Positions 1 to 9,499 of a stretch of DNA of 64,000 nucleotides are shown one piece after another (within the stretch, counting starts at the first letter, position 1; each line of letters starts with the position of its first letter). The stretch is from the NCBI GenBank assembly GCA_023052935.1, contig CM041295.1, positions 162,922,366-162,986,365 on the forward strand, given 5' to 3'. The notes under the pieces are model-generated. The model worked only from the letters and a program-made list of their open reading frames with translations. It did no database searches and was not told the origin of the DNA. Position numbers and translations under genes: made by a program. Source of the DNA: Piezodorus guildinii. Lineage: Eukaryota > Arthropoda > Insecta > Hemiptera > Pentatomidae.

Positions 1-1084
1 GAAGTGGATTAGGAATAGAAGGTATGGTAGGAGGAAGAGGAGGGAGGGTGGGTATGGTGGTGGGAGCGGTGGAGGGGAGGAGCGTGGTGGGGGAAATGAC
101 TGCATCATTCAATTCCCCACAGCCACTAGGTAAGGACCTGGTAATAGGCCTCTTAGTAATAAAAGAACTCTCGTTTAGTTCTTCAGTTTGTACACTGACA
201 CTAACAGTTAATTTATGTTTCACAATATTAGAGAACGATGTTTGGCTTTGAACAGGGTGCAATAATTCGTATTTCTTTTTCGCGGCGGTATAAGGTATTT
301 TTTCACTATCTTGTAATTTTCTAATTTCTTTTTCTTTAATAAAAGTAGGGCAAAGTTTTGAAAAGGAGTCATGTTGGCCTGAACAATTCACGCACTTTAC
401 GGTACTAATACATTCTACACCTTCATGTTTATTGTTTCCACAAAATTTACACAGTGGTTGCTTGGTACATACTGTTTTTGTATGGCCAAATTTTAGACAT
501 ATGTAACATTGTATTGGATTGGAAAAGAACTGCCTGACAATAACGTTATAAAAGCCTATTTTGATTTCATTGGGTATAGTAGGGCTATTAAAAGTAAGTA
601 AATAATTGTGGCCTTCATGTTTTATATTATTTTTAAAATATGTCATTCTTTTAACATCTTCAACTTTTTGGGTTTTCAATTCGTCTTTAATTTCATCAAT
701 AGTGCAATGAGCTAGGTCAGGGCACCATATAACCCCTTTACTTAAGTTTAGTCTGCCATGCGGTTCCACCTTAATAGGAAAATTGTTTAAAAAGCTAGTA
801 CACTTCAATAATTTTCCCGATTGAGCATCTGACAAAACCTCTATCAAAAGTGTGCCATCTCTCAGTTTTTTAACTAATTTAACTTCCCCGATTAAATTAT
901 TTAGGCTCTTATAGATAAAAAACGGCGATACTTTTTTAAAATCCAAAGCATTACCGTCTTCATCCATGTCAGTCCTTCTTATTATCAAAAACCTAATCGA
1001 ATTTTGAATTGTGTTAACAGAATCTCCTGTTATAGGACCTTTAAATCGTCCCTTTTTCCGTTTAACGGGAGGTGATTCAGCCAT
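1..1084 (-). CDS. Non-LTR retrotransposon ORF1 (Gag-like, three zinc knuckles), partial
   Basis: Reading the minus strand from the ATG at 1084 gives about 361 codons with no stop before the window edge, so the C-terminus and any ORF2 lie to the left. The start reads MAESPPVKRKKGRFKG, a basic N-terminus. Three CCHC zinc knuckles follow at about residues 193-206 (CYICLKFGHTKTVC), 212-225 (CKFCGNNKHEGVEC) and 231-245 (CX2CX3HX6C). This is the usual layout of Gag-like ORF1 proteins in I/Jockey-type LINEs, which bind the element RNA. The last ~25 visible residues are Pro/Thr-rich. An intact frame of this length is unusual in a window where most element ORFs are broken, so this may be a young copy. 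Clade assignment (I versus Jockey group) is inference. Confidence 0.8.
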   Translation of the reverse strand, partial: MAESPPVKRKKGRFKGPITGDSVNTIQNSIRFLIIRRTDMDEDGNALDFKKVSPFFIYKSLNNLIGEVKLVKKLRDGTLLIEVLSDAQSGKLLKCTSFLNNFPIKVEPHGRLNLSKGVIWCPDLAHCTIDEIKDELKTQKVEDVKRMTYFKNNIKHEGHNYLLTFNSPTIPNEIKIGFYNVIVRQFFSNPIQCYICLKFGHTKTVCTKQPLCKFCGNNKHEGVECISTVKCVNCSGQHDSFSKLCPTFIKEKEIRKLQDSEKIPYTAAKKKYELLHPVQSQTSFSNIVKHKLTVSVSVQTEELNESSFITKRPITRSLPSGCGELNDAVISPTTLLPSTAPTTIPTLPPLPPTIPSIPNPL

Positions 1085-1264
1085 GTTGTAGGCTGTATCT
1101 AATTTTTAAAAAAAAAAATGATAAATTAAGATAAATATATATACAAAATGAAAATAAATGGACACCTTTTAATGAAATTATATATAAAAATATGAAAGTT
1201 TAAGAGAAAGTTCAACTTATCAGACGTTGAGCGCTTAATCCTCAGGAGCTGCTAAACAATTGAC
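1085..1264. other. Probable 5' UTR remnant / AT-rich spacer
   Basis: AT-rich sequence immediately upstream of the Gag start, with an A-run near 1110-1120. It may be the 5' UTR of the LINE to its left. I see no ORF or repeat match before hAT-type homology begins near 1265. Confidence 0.35.
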
Positions 1265-1447
1265 TTGGAAATGCTATAAATAAAAGCTTTGGCTTTCAAT
1301 AAAAATCATACGCTCTACACAGAAAAGTTTGACATTTTAAGTGATTTTATTGCTTGTGTTTATTGCTATGGTTTGAAATCACAACCTTAAAATTGGTAAT
1401 TTTCTAACATTTTGAAAATAATGAGCTTAAAGAAAAGAAGTTTATAT

Positions 1448-1571
1448 ACATATGATGTATATAAGCTATACAAGATTAAATAAAACATATGATGTATATA
1501 AGCTATACAAGATTAAATAAAACATATGATGTATATAAGCTATACAAGGTTAAATAAAAACATATGATGTA
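1448..1571. repeat. 37-bp tandem repeat, about 3.3 copies
   Basis: The unit beginning ACATATGATGTATATAAGC recurs at 1448, 1485 and 1522, with a partial fourth unit at 1560 after a one-base shift. The paralogous position in the hAT-like copy at 19.4-20.2 kb has only one GATGTA, so this is a local expansion inside the element. Confidence 0.9.
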
Positions 1572-1622
1572 CCGCAAAAGATAATGAAGAATATTTGATT
1601 TATTTTTTAATTATTTTATTAT

Positions 1623-2320
1623 TACCCTTTGTCGTAAGCCTATGACATCCTGCCCTACAGTGTCCTTCAATAACATTCCGCTAGTTCCTGTTGAACAGAT
1701 CCGATATCTAGGACTGCACCTTGACAAACGCCTTACTTGGAGCCCTCATACAAGACTGAAACGACAAGAAACTGCTCGATGCTTTCGGCTACTCCAACAC
1801 TTACCAGAAAAACGTTCCAATCTTCCACTTAACTACAAGAGGCACATCTACATGACTATCATACGGCCTTTATGGACTTATGGAGTAGAGTTCTGGGGTT
1901 CTACTGAACCATCGAATTCTTCCCGTATCCAATTCCTAAAATTCAAAATCCTTCGTAAAATCCTCAATGCTCCTTACTTTGTAACTAATAAACTGATCCA
2001 TAAAGACCTCAATGTTCCGTATGTTGCTGTTTTGGCCCTAACCTGATATCATTCCTTTCATGACAAACTCTATTCCCACTCTAATCCTCTAGTTTCAATT
2101 CTTTCTTACACATCAATTCCTGATAAACCTCCGAGGCGTCTAAAAATAAGATAATAAGCCTCGAGACCTTATAGCTTAGAATATGTTTAGAGTGCTTTCA
2201 TTGGGAATATTTACATGTCATTTTCATGACTATTTAGCTTTAGCCTAATTACGAGATGTGTTGTACAACACAGTTGTAAATATCAATAAATAATTTTTAA
2301 ATTTTTTAAAAATATTATTA
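1623..2320 (+). pseudogene. LINE-B: 5'-truncated Jockey-like ORF2 C-terminus and 3' UTR
   Basis: The frame open at 1642-2046 reads the region after the reverse transcriptase palm: SCPTVSFN, IRYLGLHLDKRLTW, HTRLKRQE, IYMTIIRPLWTYGVEFWG and HKDLNVPYV. These are typical of the C-terminal end of Jockey-clade ORF2. The same frame extends upstream to about 1623, where homology stops, so the copy is 5'-truncated. A TGA at 2044 and later stops break the tail, which ends in the expected PPRRLK-like segment near 2130. A 3' UTR ends near 2290 with an AATAAA-like stretch. The RT catalytic core is absent. It sits inside hAT-like element copy 1. Other LINE-B copies lie at 25.03-25.96 kb (minus), 27.27-27.49 kb, 55.27-55.61 kb (minus) and weakly at 5.64-5.83 kb. 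Confidence 0.75.
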
Positions 2321-2384
2321 TTATATAAGAGAGAATAAATGCCTTCTTTTATAAGTTGTAAATTTTAGGTTATTTTTATTCATT

Positions 2385-2475
2385 TAAATTGGAAGCTCTA
2401 AATTTTACTAATCCAGGTTTAGGTTAGGTTGGGTATCTCTAACGAGTACCTGACTTAGCACAGGCTCTGGACGGA
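2385..2475 (-). repeat. SINE S1 fragment
   Basis: The run ...AATCCAGGTTTAGG...GAGTACCTGACTTAGCACAGGCTC matches the body of the complete S1 SINE at 53567-53848. Homologous S1 sequence also lies inside the hAT-like copy at 19.75-19.98 kb, so it appears to be a resident part of this hAT family. Confidence 0.6.
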
Positions 2476-2476
2476 G

Positions 2477-2941
2477 TTATTTCTGCCATTCTATGAGGGC
2501 CTCTTGCAGCTTGTATTTTGAGTCCGCAATCAGAACGATATCATCAGCATATAGTAGGCTTTGGACCATAATATTCCTCAAGTTCCATTTTCCTATGGTC
2601 GTCCAGGCAGTACGGCGCTTACAAATTTTGTGGATTTCATCCATAAATATGGTGAACAAGAGTGGACTTAAGCTGTCTCCCTGCCTGACTCCTTTCTCTA
2701 TGGGAAAAGGCATGGACTCTCTACCATTAATTCTTACAATAATTCCTTTTTCTGCCATGTAAGCCGATCTAATCGCCATGATAAGATCCGATGGGAAATT
2801 TTTGGCCACCAAAGCATTCCATATCTCTTGTCTTGGAACCGAGTCGAATGCTGCTTTGAGATCCAGAAACGCCATATATCCATTCTTATCTCTGTCCCAT
2901 ACTTTAAACAACAAGAAAAAACGCTGCAAATTATTACACAA
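2477..2941 (-). pseudogene. LINE reverse transcriptase fragment (YADD)
   Basis: The 154-residue minus-strand frame contains consecutive reverse transcriptase blocks: FLDLKAAFDSVPR (first catalytic Asp), then GVRQGDSLSPLLFTIF, then LLYADDIVLIAD (YADD catalytic motif). Nothing upstream (fingers, endonuclease) or downstream (thumb) is recognisable, so it is an internal fragment. It abuts S1/hAT sequence on the left and a simple T-rich repeat on the right. The block spelling resembles RTE-like or related LINEs. Clade is uncertain and differs from LINE-B and LINE-D. Confidence 0.75.
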
Positions 2942-2989
2942 ACTTTTATTATTTCTTAATAACTATTTTAGGGTATAACTGTTTATAGC

Positions 2990-3560
2990 TGCTAATCTTT
3001 TTGATTTTTCTCCACCTTCAATAATAACCGAGTTTTGGTGGAATTACATCTATTATAATTTGTGACTTGAATAAATAGATTAACATCTTTTTATTTTTAT
3101 TGTTTATAGAGCTTTAATGATTCTAAAACTCTCTACATATTCTTCTCTTTCTCAAAAAAAAAAATGAGTTATGGGCGTATTTTTGGGTAACATTTAAAAA
3201 AATGTCTTTTTTTTTTTCTCCTTTTTATAATAATTCCCTTTTTCTTTTTTTTTTTTTTGGTTAAAAAACATTAGTACATTTTTTCTCTATATACAAAAAA
3301 AACTGAGTTATTGGCGTATTCTTGGGTAAAATTTCAATTAATTATTTTCTTTTTTATTATTATTCCCGGTTTTTTTGTTAAAAAATACTAAGAAATATTT
3401 TTTCTATCTTCGAAAATAACGGAGTTAGTGTATATATCGGCGAGATTTCAATTTTTTCCTTTTCCCTTTTTCGTTTTTGTTTATTGCGCTTTACTGATTA
3501 TAAAAATCTTTACATGTTTTTCTGTAACTTCAAGAATAACTGAGTTATCGATTATATTAA
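2990..3560. repeat. Degenerate tandem repeat, about 120-140 bp, roughly 5 units
   Basis: A landmark of the type GAGTTAT.GGCGTAT..TTGGGTAA.ATTTCAA recurs near 3024, 3165, 3303, 3422 and 3540, separated by T-rich filler. The units are diverged and T-runs dominate. No ORF is present. Confidence 0.55.
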
Positions 3561-3654
3561 TTTTTAAACGGCCGTCATTTTAAAAACAATCAGCTGATAT
3601 CCACGTCTAGGAATTAGGATCATGCTCTAGTATTTTTGTGTTCAACAAAAAAAA

Positions 3655-5172
3655 AAATTAATTTTGAAGAGATTAAAAAACAATAAGGCGCCTGGAGCAG
3701 ATAGGATCCGAGCAGAATTTCTGAAGACAGAGGTCCACAACTTATTGAAGAAATTACCAGACTGGTAGAATTAATATGGATCTCTGAGACAATGCCTCAA
3801 GAATGGAGTGAGTCTATGATTATACCAATTTTTAAAAAGAAAGGAGACTCCACTAAATGCAAGAACGACAGGAGAATCAGCCTTCTAAATGCGGGGTATA
3901 AGCTGTTCTCAATAGCTTTAAATAACCACCTACTAATTTCCTACGTAGAACCACAGCTCGGAGAATACCAAGGTGGTTTTAGGGCAATCGTTCTACTATT
4001 GACCAAATATTCTCGCTTCGAAACATGATGGAGAAAATGGATGAGTTTAATAACCGCATGTGGCTTCTCTTCATTGGCTATAAAGCGGCATATGATTCTG
4101 TCGTTAGGGAAGAACTATACCATTCGATGAGAGAAATGGACATTCCGGCTAAGCTTTATTCGCCTTAAAAAGTCTACAATGAAGGAAACGTGGGCAGGGT
4201 CAAAGTTGGCGGAAAAATCGGAGACTCGTTCCTAGTGAGCTCAGGGCTGAGACAAGGAGATTCTCTTGCACCTCTATTGTTCAACGTAGTCCTAAATGCA
4301 GTTATAAAAAGATCAAGACTGATATCCCAAGGAACGATCTTTAACAAGATGACACAAGTTATGGCATATGTAGATGATATTATCATTGCAGGAAGAACGC
4401 AACAAAGCATAAAAGAGGTATTCAGAGTCCTTGAGAAAGAAGGAAGAAGAATGGGTCTTCAGATTAATGAAGATAAGACAAAGATCCTGATTCTGAGGAG
4501 GCAGAAGGCAGCACACTCACAGAGGCACTACGTGGTTGGGAACTACAGATTTGAGTGTGTCAACAGCTTCAAGTACTAAGGATCGATGATCAATGATGCC
4601 TTTAGATGAGGAAGAGGAAATAAGGCAAAGGATAATGACAGCAAACAGATCATATTTCAGTCTATCTAAGCTCTTCAGAAGTAGACTGCTCAGTCGCACA
4701 ACCAAACTCAGACTATATCGTCCGCCCCGTCTTAACATATGCATCCGAAACCTGGATTCTGAGCAAAGCATCTGCTGACCGCATTGACAGGTTCCAAAGG
4801 AAGATCCTAAGGCGTATATATGGGCCTATAGAGGAAAGTGGTCTGTTTCGACTCCGCAAAAACGCCGAGCTGTACACACTCTATGATGACTTGACTATTT
4901 CTCATTTTGTGATAGTGCAGCGGATGAGGTGGCTGGGCCACATAATCAGAATAGGTGAAGAGAGAACAGTCAAAAGACCGACTACGAAAACCCTGGCGGA
5001 AGAAGACCTCGTTAAAGACCGAAGGGAAGATGGAAGGACAGCGTCTCCGTGGATCTGAGAAAAGCGGGAATATCACTGAGGCGTGCCAACGACAGAGAGG
5101 ACTGGGGAAGAGCGGTTGAGCAGGCCAGAGACTGCTTTATGCGTCTGTTGCGCCAATAATGAATGAAAAAAA
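3655..5172 (+). pseudogene. RTE-like LINE ORF2 pseudogene (reverse transcriptase to C-terminus)
   Basis: Consecutive pieces in shifting plus-strand frames follow a LINE reverse transcriptase: PGADRIRAEF near 3690, MPQEWSESMIIPIFKKKGD (3792), GEYQGGFR (3960), a K-AAYDS block (4080), SSGLRQGDSLAPLLFNVVL (4240), AYVDDIIIAG (4365, the YADD box with Ala to Val), and INEDKTKI (4465). The C-terminal part reads TYASETWILSK, RFQRKILRRIYGP and QRMRWLGHIIRIG, ending near DREDWGRAVEQARD at 5090-5130. At least four frameshifts or stops break it. It ends in an A-rich tail at 5160-5172. The endonuclease part is missing. The order and spelling fit the common arthropod endonuclease-reverse transcriptase LINE type; the RTE assignment is inferred. 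Confidence 0.8.
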
Positions 5173-5174
5173 AA

Positions 5175-5635
5175 TTGGTCCAGTAGTTTCGAAGAAATGG
5201 CGGAAAAACAGTTTGTTTTTTTTATACGTCATTCTTCGGGGTTCTACGTATCTTGAAACGTAAGTCATAACATTTTAAGGGGGGAGAGGTAATTTTTTGT
5301 TTTTTTTGTTCCATTAAAAAGGTTCATAATGTTGAAAATAATAAACCAAAATTGAGTAGAATACAAATTTAGATTACAAGGGAAGAGCAAAACATAACCG
5401 CTTACAGAAGTGAATACAATATTTATTGTTTTGTTGATATCCTTGACGATAAGGATTCCATTGTGACGACTGACAATGGACACACAGACAGTCTTTGTTC
5501 AGTGAGAGGCAGCTGATGAAGGAACACATGTTTCTTAGCCAACTAACCAATCTCTTCGACCAGTAGCCGACATCATCATTCTCTCTTCGAAAATGTCCAC
5601 ACACATTCAATTATTCCGGACATAAAGGAAAAACT
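5175..5635. other. No recognisable feature
   Basis: Moderately AT-rich sequence after the LINE tail. The short frames at 5265-5610 show no known motif and no repetition elsewhere in the window that I could see. Confidence 0.4.
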
Positions 5636-5835
5636 TCAACTAGAACTTGGTATTATTCCTTTATAACTGACTCCATTCCCACCATAGAACATAGAATATA
5701 TTTTATGTCCTGTAATTCCCACTAGTTTCTATCCTTGTTTCCTTATAATTCTCCAAGGGTATGAAAACACATGGTTACGAGACTTTCTGAGTTAGAATAT
5801 TTTTTATAAAGCTTTCAATAAGATACTTTTTCAGC
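5636..5835 (+). repeat. Diverged LINE-B 3' UTR relic
   Basis: The order of the segments ATTCTCCAAGGG, TACGAGACTTTCTGAGTTAGAATAT and AAAGCTTTCAATAAGATA mirrors LINE-B 3' ends at 2120-2210 and 27310-27400 (proline-rich codons, then a CGAGACC...TTAGAATAT block, then TTTCATTG). No coding remains. Confidence 0.45.
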
Positions 5836-6095
5836 ATGTAGGAGGGGGGTGTAGGGCTTGGGTATTGGAATAGGTGCCAAACCTCTTAGTTATGAGTACC
5901 AAATACATTTATACTAACACTTTTATTCTTTCTTTTTTTATTAAAAACATTTAAAATAACACGCACCTTTTTATTTATATTTTTTTTTTTTTAATTTGTT
6001 CTTAGTTATTTTTTCTAGGTTTTAATTTTTTTTTTTTTCGGTTCGGCCAACTCAGAACCACGTTACTATCGCTTTCTTTTGACCGAGTATTCTAT
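5836..6095. other. T-rich spacer, no gene
   Basis: Several T-runs (5975-5995, 6025-6038) with no ORF or recognisable motif. Confidence 0.4.
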
Positions 6096-6100
6096 AAACT

Positions 6101-6307
6101 GTGGAGCGCCGTAGTATAGTGGATAGACCACTGGGTTCGAATCCCAGCTGTGGCAGAATATTATTTATTCTGTTAATTCAGTCGAAGACCCAACCTCAAT
6201 GAAGTAGGTACTCAAATTGGGAATAAAGACTGGCGGCCGAGCGTGATCAAGGCCTAATCACCTAATTGCAAAGCCGTTGGCCTAGAAACAGTACGAATCT
6301 CTATATG
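6101..6307 (+). mobile_element. SINE S2, 3'-truncated copy
   Basis: A tRNA-like head starts near 6101. It has an A-box-like TAGTATAGTGG (6113-6123) and a B-box-like GGTTCGAATCCC (6134-6145), the internal RNA polymerase III promoter elements. The body (CAGAATATTATTTATTCTG, then GGCCTAGAAACAG near 6281) matches the other S2 copies at 31.4-31.7 kb, 44.8-45.1 kb and 51.7-52.0 kb. Homology stops at 6308, exactly where the foldback inverted repeat begins, so its 3' end was lost or displaced there. The tRNA of origin cannot be named because the head is diverged. Confidence 0.75.
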
Positions 6308-6308
6308 T

Positions 6309-8011
6309 TTCCAAGTCAAATGTCACCTTTTTCTTCACTTCTAGCCTTAAATATTCCGTTTTATTTATTGAAAAATAATTAGTTTAATTAAAATTATGAC
6401 TTTTTTAATAAGTTTGGCATATCCTATCGCTATTTTTTTTTTTTTTTTAGAAATTTGATATCAAGTTCTGTTTTTTACGAACTAATATTTAAAAAAATTA
6501 ACTATTGTCTATTTATTTTTAAGATAGTTGTTGATTTTGAATTTTTAGAGGGGAGGGATACTTTTTGGGAATAATTAATTTGTTTTCGGGTATTATAATC
6601 ACGTTTTTCGAGATGTACTTTTTATCGCACGCGTGCATATCAACTCGCATTTACTTTTAATGTTTTTTATTGTTATAGGGATTAATTAATTCTTGAGTAT
6701 GATTACGTTTTGGCTTTCTTATCGTAGCGTATTCAACCGCATTACTTTTAGTTTTTTTTTGAATAGGATAATTATGTGCTTCGGTAGTTATGATTAGATT
6801 TTGAGCTCTATCTTTTATCGCTCATGCGTATTTCAACTCGCATTTACTTTTAATGTTTTTTATTGATATAGAGATTAATTAATGTGCTTTCAGGTAGTTA
6901 TGATTACGTTTTTTTGAGCTCTACCTTTTATCGCTCATGCGTATTTCAACTCGCATTTACTTTTAATGTTTTATTGATATAGGGATTGATTTTATTTTTT
7001 AGTTCTCATTATAACGTTGCTGGAATAAACATTGTTTAGCTTTTTGTATTTTTCTATTTTATATATTTTTTAATATTCTTTTAGTTTTATTATTATTTTT
7101 TTATAAAAGGATTAGTTGCTTTTTTAGCGTCCTGAGTAAGTTTTTTCAACTAAATATTTTATAAAAAATTGAGGAATCGTTTATTCTATTTTCGGGTGTT
7201 CTTTTAATATTATTTGAACCTTATTTGTTATCGCTTTTACTCATTTTAAGTTACTTTTCCTATTTCATAAATATTCGATAGAGGGATCGTTTATAATGTT
7301 TTTGGGAATACTAATAGAGTTTATGACATTTATTTATTTATAGCTAGTGCACATTTTAACTAAAATGAATATTGATCTAGAAGAATGCGAAATCGCGATG
7401 TAACGTCCAGTTCAATAACGTAATCAGAACCTGCAAAAACACCATAATTAATTTTTACATCAAAATATAAAATGATATTAGCACTAAGTTGAAACGCGAA
7501 CGCGCTATAGAATAATCAGTTCAAAAAAAGTTTTTCATGATCCCCCGCAAACACAAGTATCGATCCCTATAACAATAAAAAGATTAGAAGTAAATGCAAG
7601 TTGAAATGCGAACTAGCTAAAATAAAGACAGCTCAAAAACCGTAATCACAAGACCCGCAAAGACAATTATCAACCCCTATATCAATAAAAAACATAAAAA
7701 ATAAATTTTAGTTAAATTAAGCGAGATTGATAAAAAATACAGCTCAAAAAACGTAATCATAGCCCCCCGAAAGCACATTAATTAATCCCTATATCAATAA
7801 AAAACATTAAAAGTAAATGCGAGTTAATATGCACGCGAGCGATAAAAATACATCTCGAAAAACATTATTATAATACCCGAAAACACATTAATTATTCCCA
7901 AAAAGTATCCCTCCCCTCTAAAAATTCAAAATCAACAACTATCTTAAAACTAAATAGACAATAGTTAATTTTTAAAATTTATTACGTAAAAAACAGAACT
8001 TGATATCAAAT

Positions 8012-8072
<61 letters not shown>

Positions 8073-8200
8073 GCGATAGGATATGCCAAACTTATTAAAA
8101 AAAGTCATAATTTTAATTAAACTAATTATTTTTCATAATAAATAATAAAACGGAATATTTAAGGCTAGAAGTGAAGAAAAAGGTGACATTTGACTTGGAA
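6309..8200. mobile_element. 1.9-kb foldback element with long inverted repeats
   Basis: The left arm from 6309 (TTCCAAGTCAAATGTCACC) is the reverse complement of the right arm ending at 8200. Pairing continues through TTCACTTCTAGCC, the CCTATCGCT/T-run, ATATCAAGTTCTGTTTTTTA and AGGGGAGGGATACTTTTTGGG. Inside each arm sit 110-120-bp subrepeats with the landmark CAACTCGCATTTACTTTTAATG, lying at 6650-6990 on the left and reversed at 7560-7830 on the right. The centre (about 7030-7450) is less symmetrical. There is no coding. Long, internally repetitive inverted arms are typical of foldback-type (FB/Galileo-like) DNA elements. The right arm carries a >50-bp A-run (8018-8070), while the matching left T-run is only 18 bp. 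Confidence 0.8.
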
Positions 8201-8370
8201 AAGGTAACATTTGAAATGGAAATGGTGACATTTGACTTGGAAAAGGTAACATTTGAAATGGAAAAGGTGACATTTGAAATGGAAATGGTGACATTTGACT
8301 TGGAAAAGGTTACATTTGACTTGGAAAAAGTTACATTTGACTTGGAAAAGGTTACAATTGACTTGGAAAT
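8179..8370. repeat. 21-bp minisatellite, about 9 copies
   Basis: The unit AAGGTGACATTTGACTTGGA and variants (GAAATGGA, GTTACATTT) repeats with a 21-bp period, a multiple of three. A 130-codon frame at 8171-8563 therefore reads a 7-residue repeat (VTFDLEK/VTFEMEM). The first unit is also the terminal sequence of the foldback arm, so the array looks like an expansion of that terminus. I do not regard the frame as a gene. Confidence 0.9.
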
Positions 8371-9490
8371 GCTATATATTGTAAGGACTTGTTTTTATAA
8401 GTTTAAGATGCCATTCTGGTTGCGATGGTCTATACGAAAAAGCATAAAGCTAAATGTCTATATAAGAGAAGGAGGGTTGGTAAATACAATATGTATATTT
8501 AAATTGATCCCAAATGTGTCGAACAAAGAAGTGTCAGTAAAGGAAATTTTAGTACTGAGATAAAAGTTATCATTATGAGAAGCGAGTATAATGCCAGATT
8601 AGTTATGATATTACTAAAAGACCGTATAGACGAAGGAGCTAAAAATTAAACTTATAATTTTTTTATAGCAATTCATAATAATTTTTTCTTATGTGCAAAA
8701 TAATTGTAATCAAATTTAGTTAATTTTAACCTTTCATTATTTCATCGTTATATATATTAAGATTAAATAGATATCCATTACATATTTTTACACATTGATA
8801 CGCAATTTAATATCCTTTACTGCTTATTTTATTCCGTTATTTAATGATACTATTAAGTGCTAAAGTGGCCGCCGATTCTATAGGAAGTACTTGAGAAGGC
8901 TGAACTAAATGGTTCATTTTCCTTGAAAGGAAGCTTGAGTTTTTTTTTCAAAGAGTACTTAAAAAGTTCTTTGTTGGCGGAAACATAATCCGTGAAGATT
9001 CAAGGTATTTTTAAACCTGGAAGTCTAATTGATAATAAGCAAGCAGTATGAACTGCTCCCATATTGTGTATGTGAGTACTCCTTCACAATTAATTTTAAA
9101 ATATCTGGTGGGGACAACACACAAATTTCACTTAACTTTAATGAATTACATTGAGTTTCGATGGGAAATTTTTTGTTTTTTGTTCCACAACCTTCCACTT
9201 TTTATACATTTTTTCTCTAAAAAAAAATGTTTACCTTTACAACGGTATGTTATACATATATATTATTTACTATTCTTATACTGGAAAAAATATTATATAT
9301 ATATATATATTAATATATATATATTTTACTCCTTCGGTTAACAAGGTGTTACTATTCTAGTATTCTTTTCCAAAAAAATATTTTTGTTCTTTTTTTCTTT
9401 AATTAAATATTCAGCAGTTTCTTATCAATGCTTATAAGATGATATGTTTATTTTGTTTTCATTATTTTTTTTTTTAATCTATAAAACTAA
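8371..9490. other. AT-rich spacer, no gene recognised
   Basis: Long AT-rich stretch with an imperfect (TA)n run at about 9292-9325. The frames at 9048-9360 are low-complexity and uninformative. Confidence 0.5.
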
Positions 9491-9499
9491 AGGTACTTC

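Larger units (their letters stand above)
1265..2475 (+). mobile_element. hAT-type non-autonomous element, copy 1, split by a LINE
   Basis: The stretches 1275-1447, 1571-1605 and 2325-2475 align by eye, in order, with the interior of the bounded hAT-like element at 19401-20204. Shared runs include GCTTGTGTTTA, TTTTCTAACATT, ATAATGA...AATATTTGATTT and CCTTCTT.TATAAGTT. The alignment is broken once by LINE-B (about 1623-2320) and once by a 37-bp tandem expansion. Terminal repeats are not recognisable at either end of this copy. No transposase coding is visible. Confidence 0.6.

Noticed and set aside
24..251. 75-codon plus-strand ORF
   Set aside because: Shadow of the minus-strand Gag frame (1-1084), which has clear zinc knuckles.
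6101..6152. Possible functional tRNA gene
   Set aside because: Only A-box and B-box similarity; no cloverleaf can be completed, and the same head with the same body occurs at other loci, so it is a SINE.
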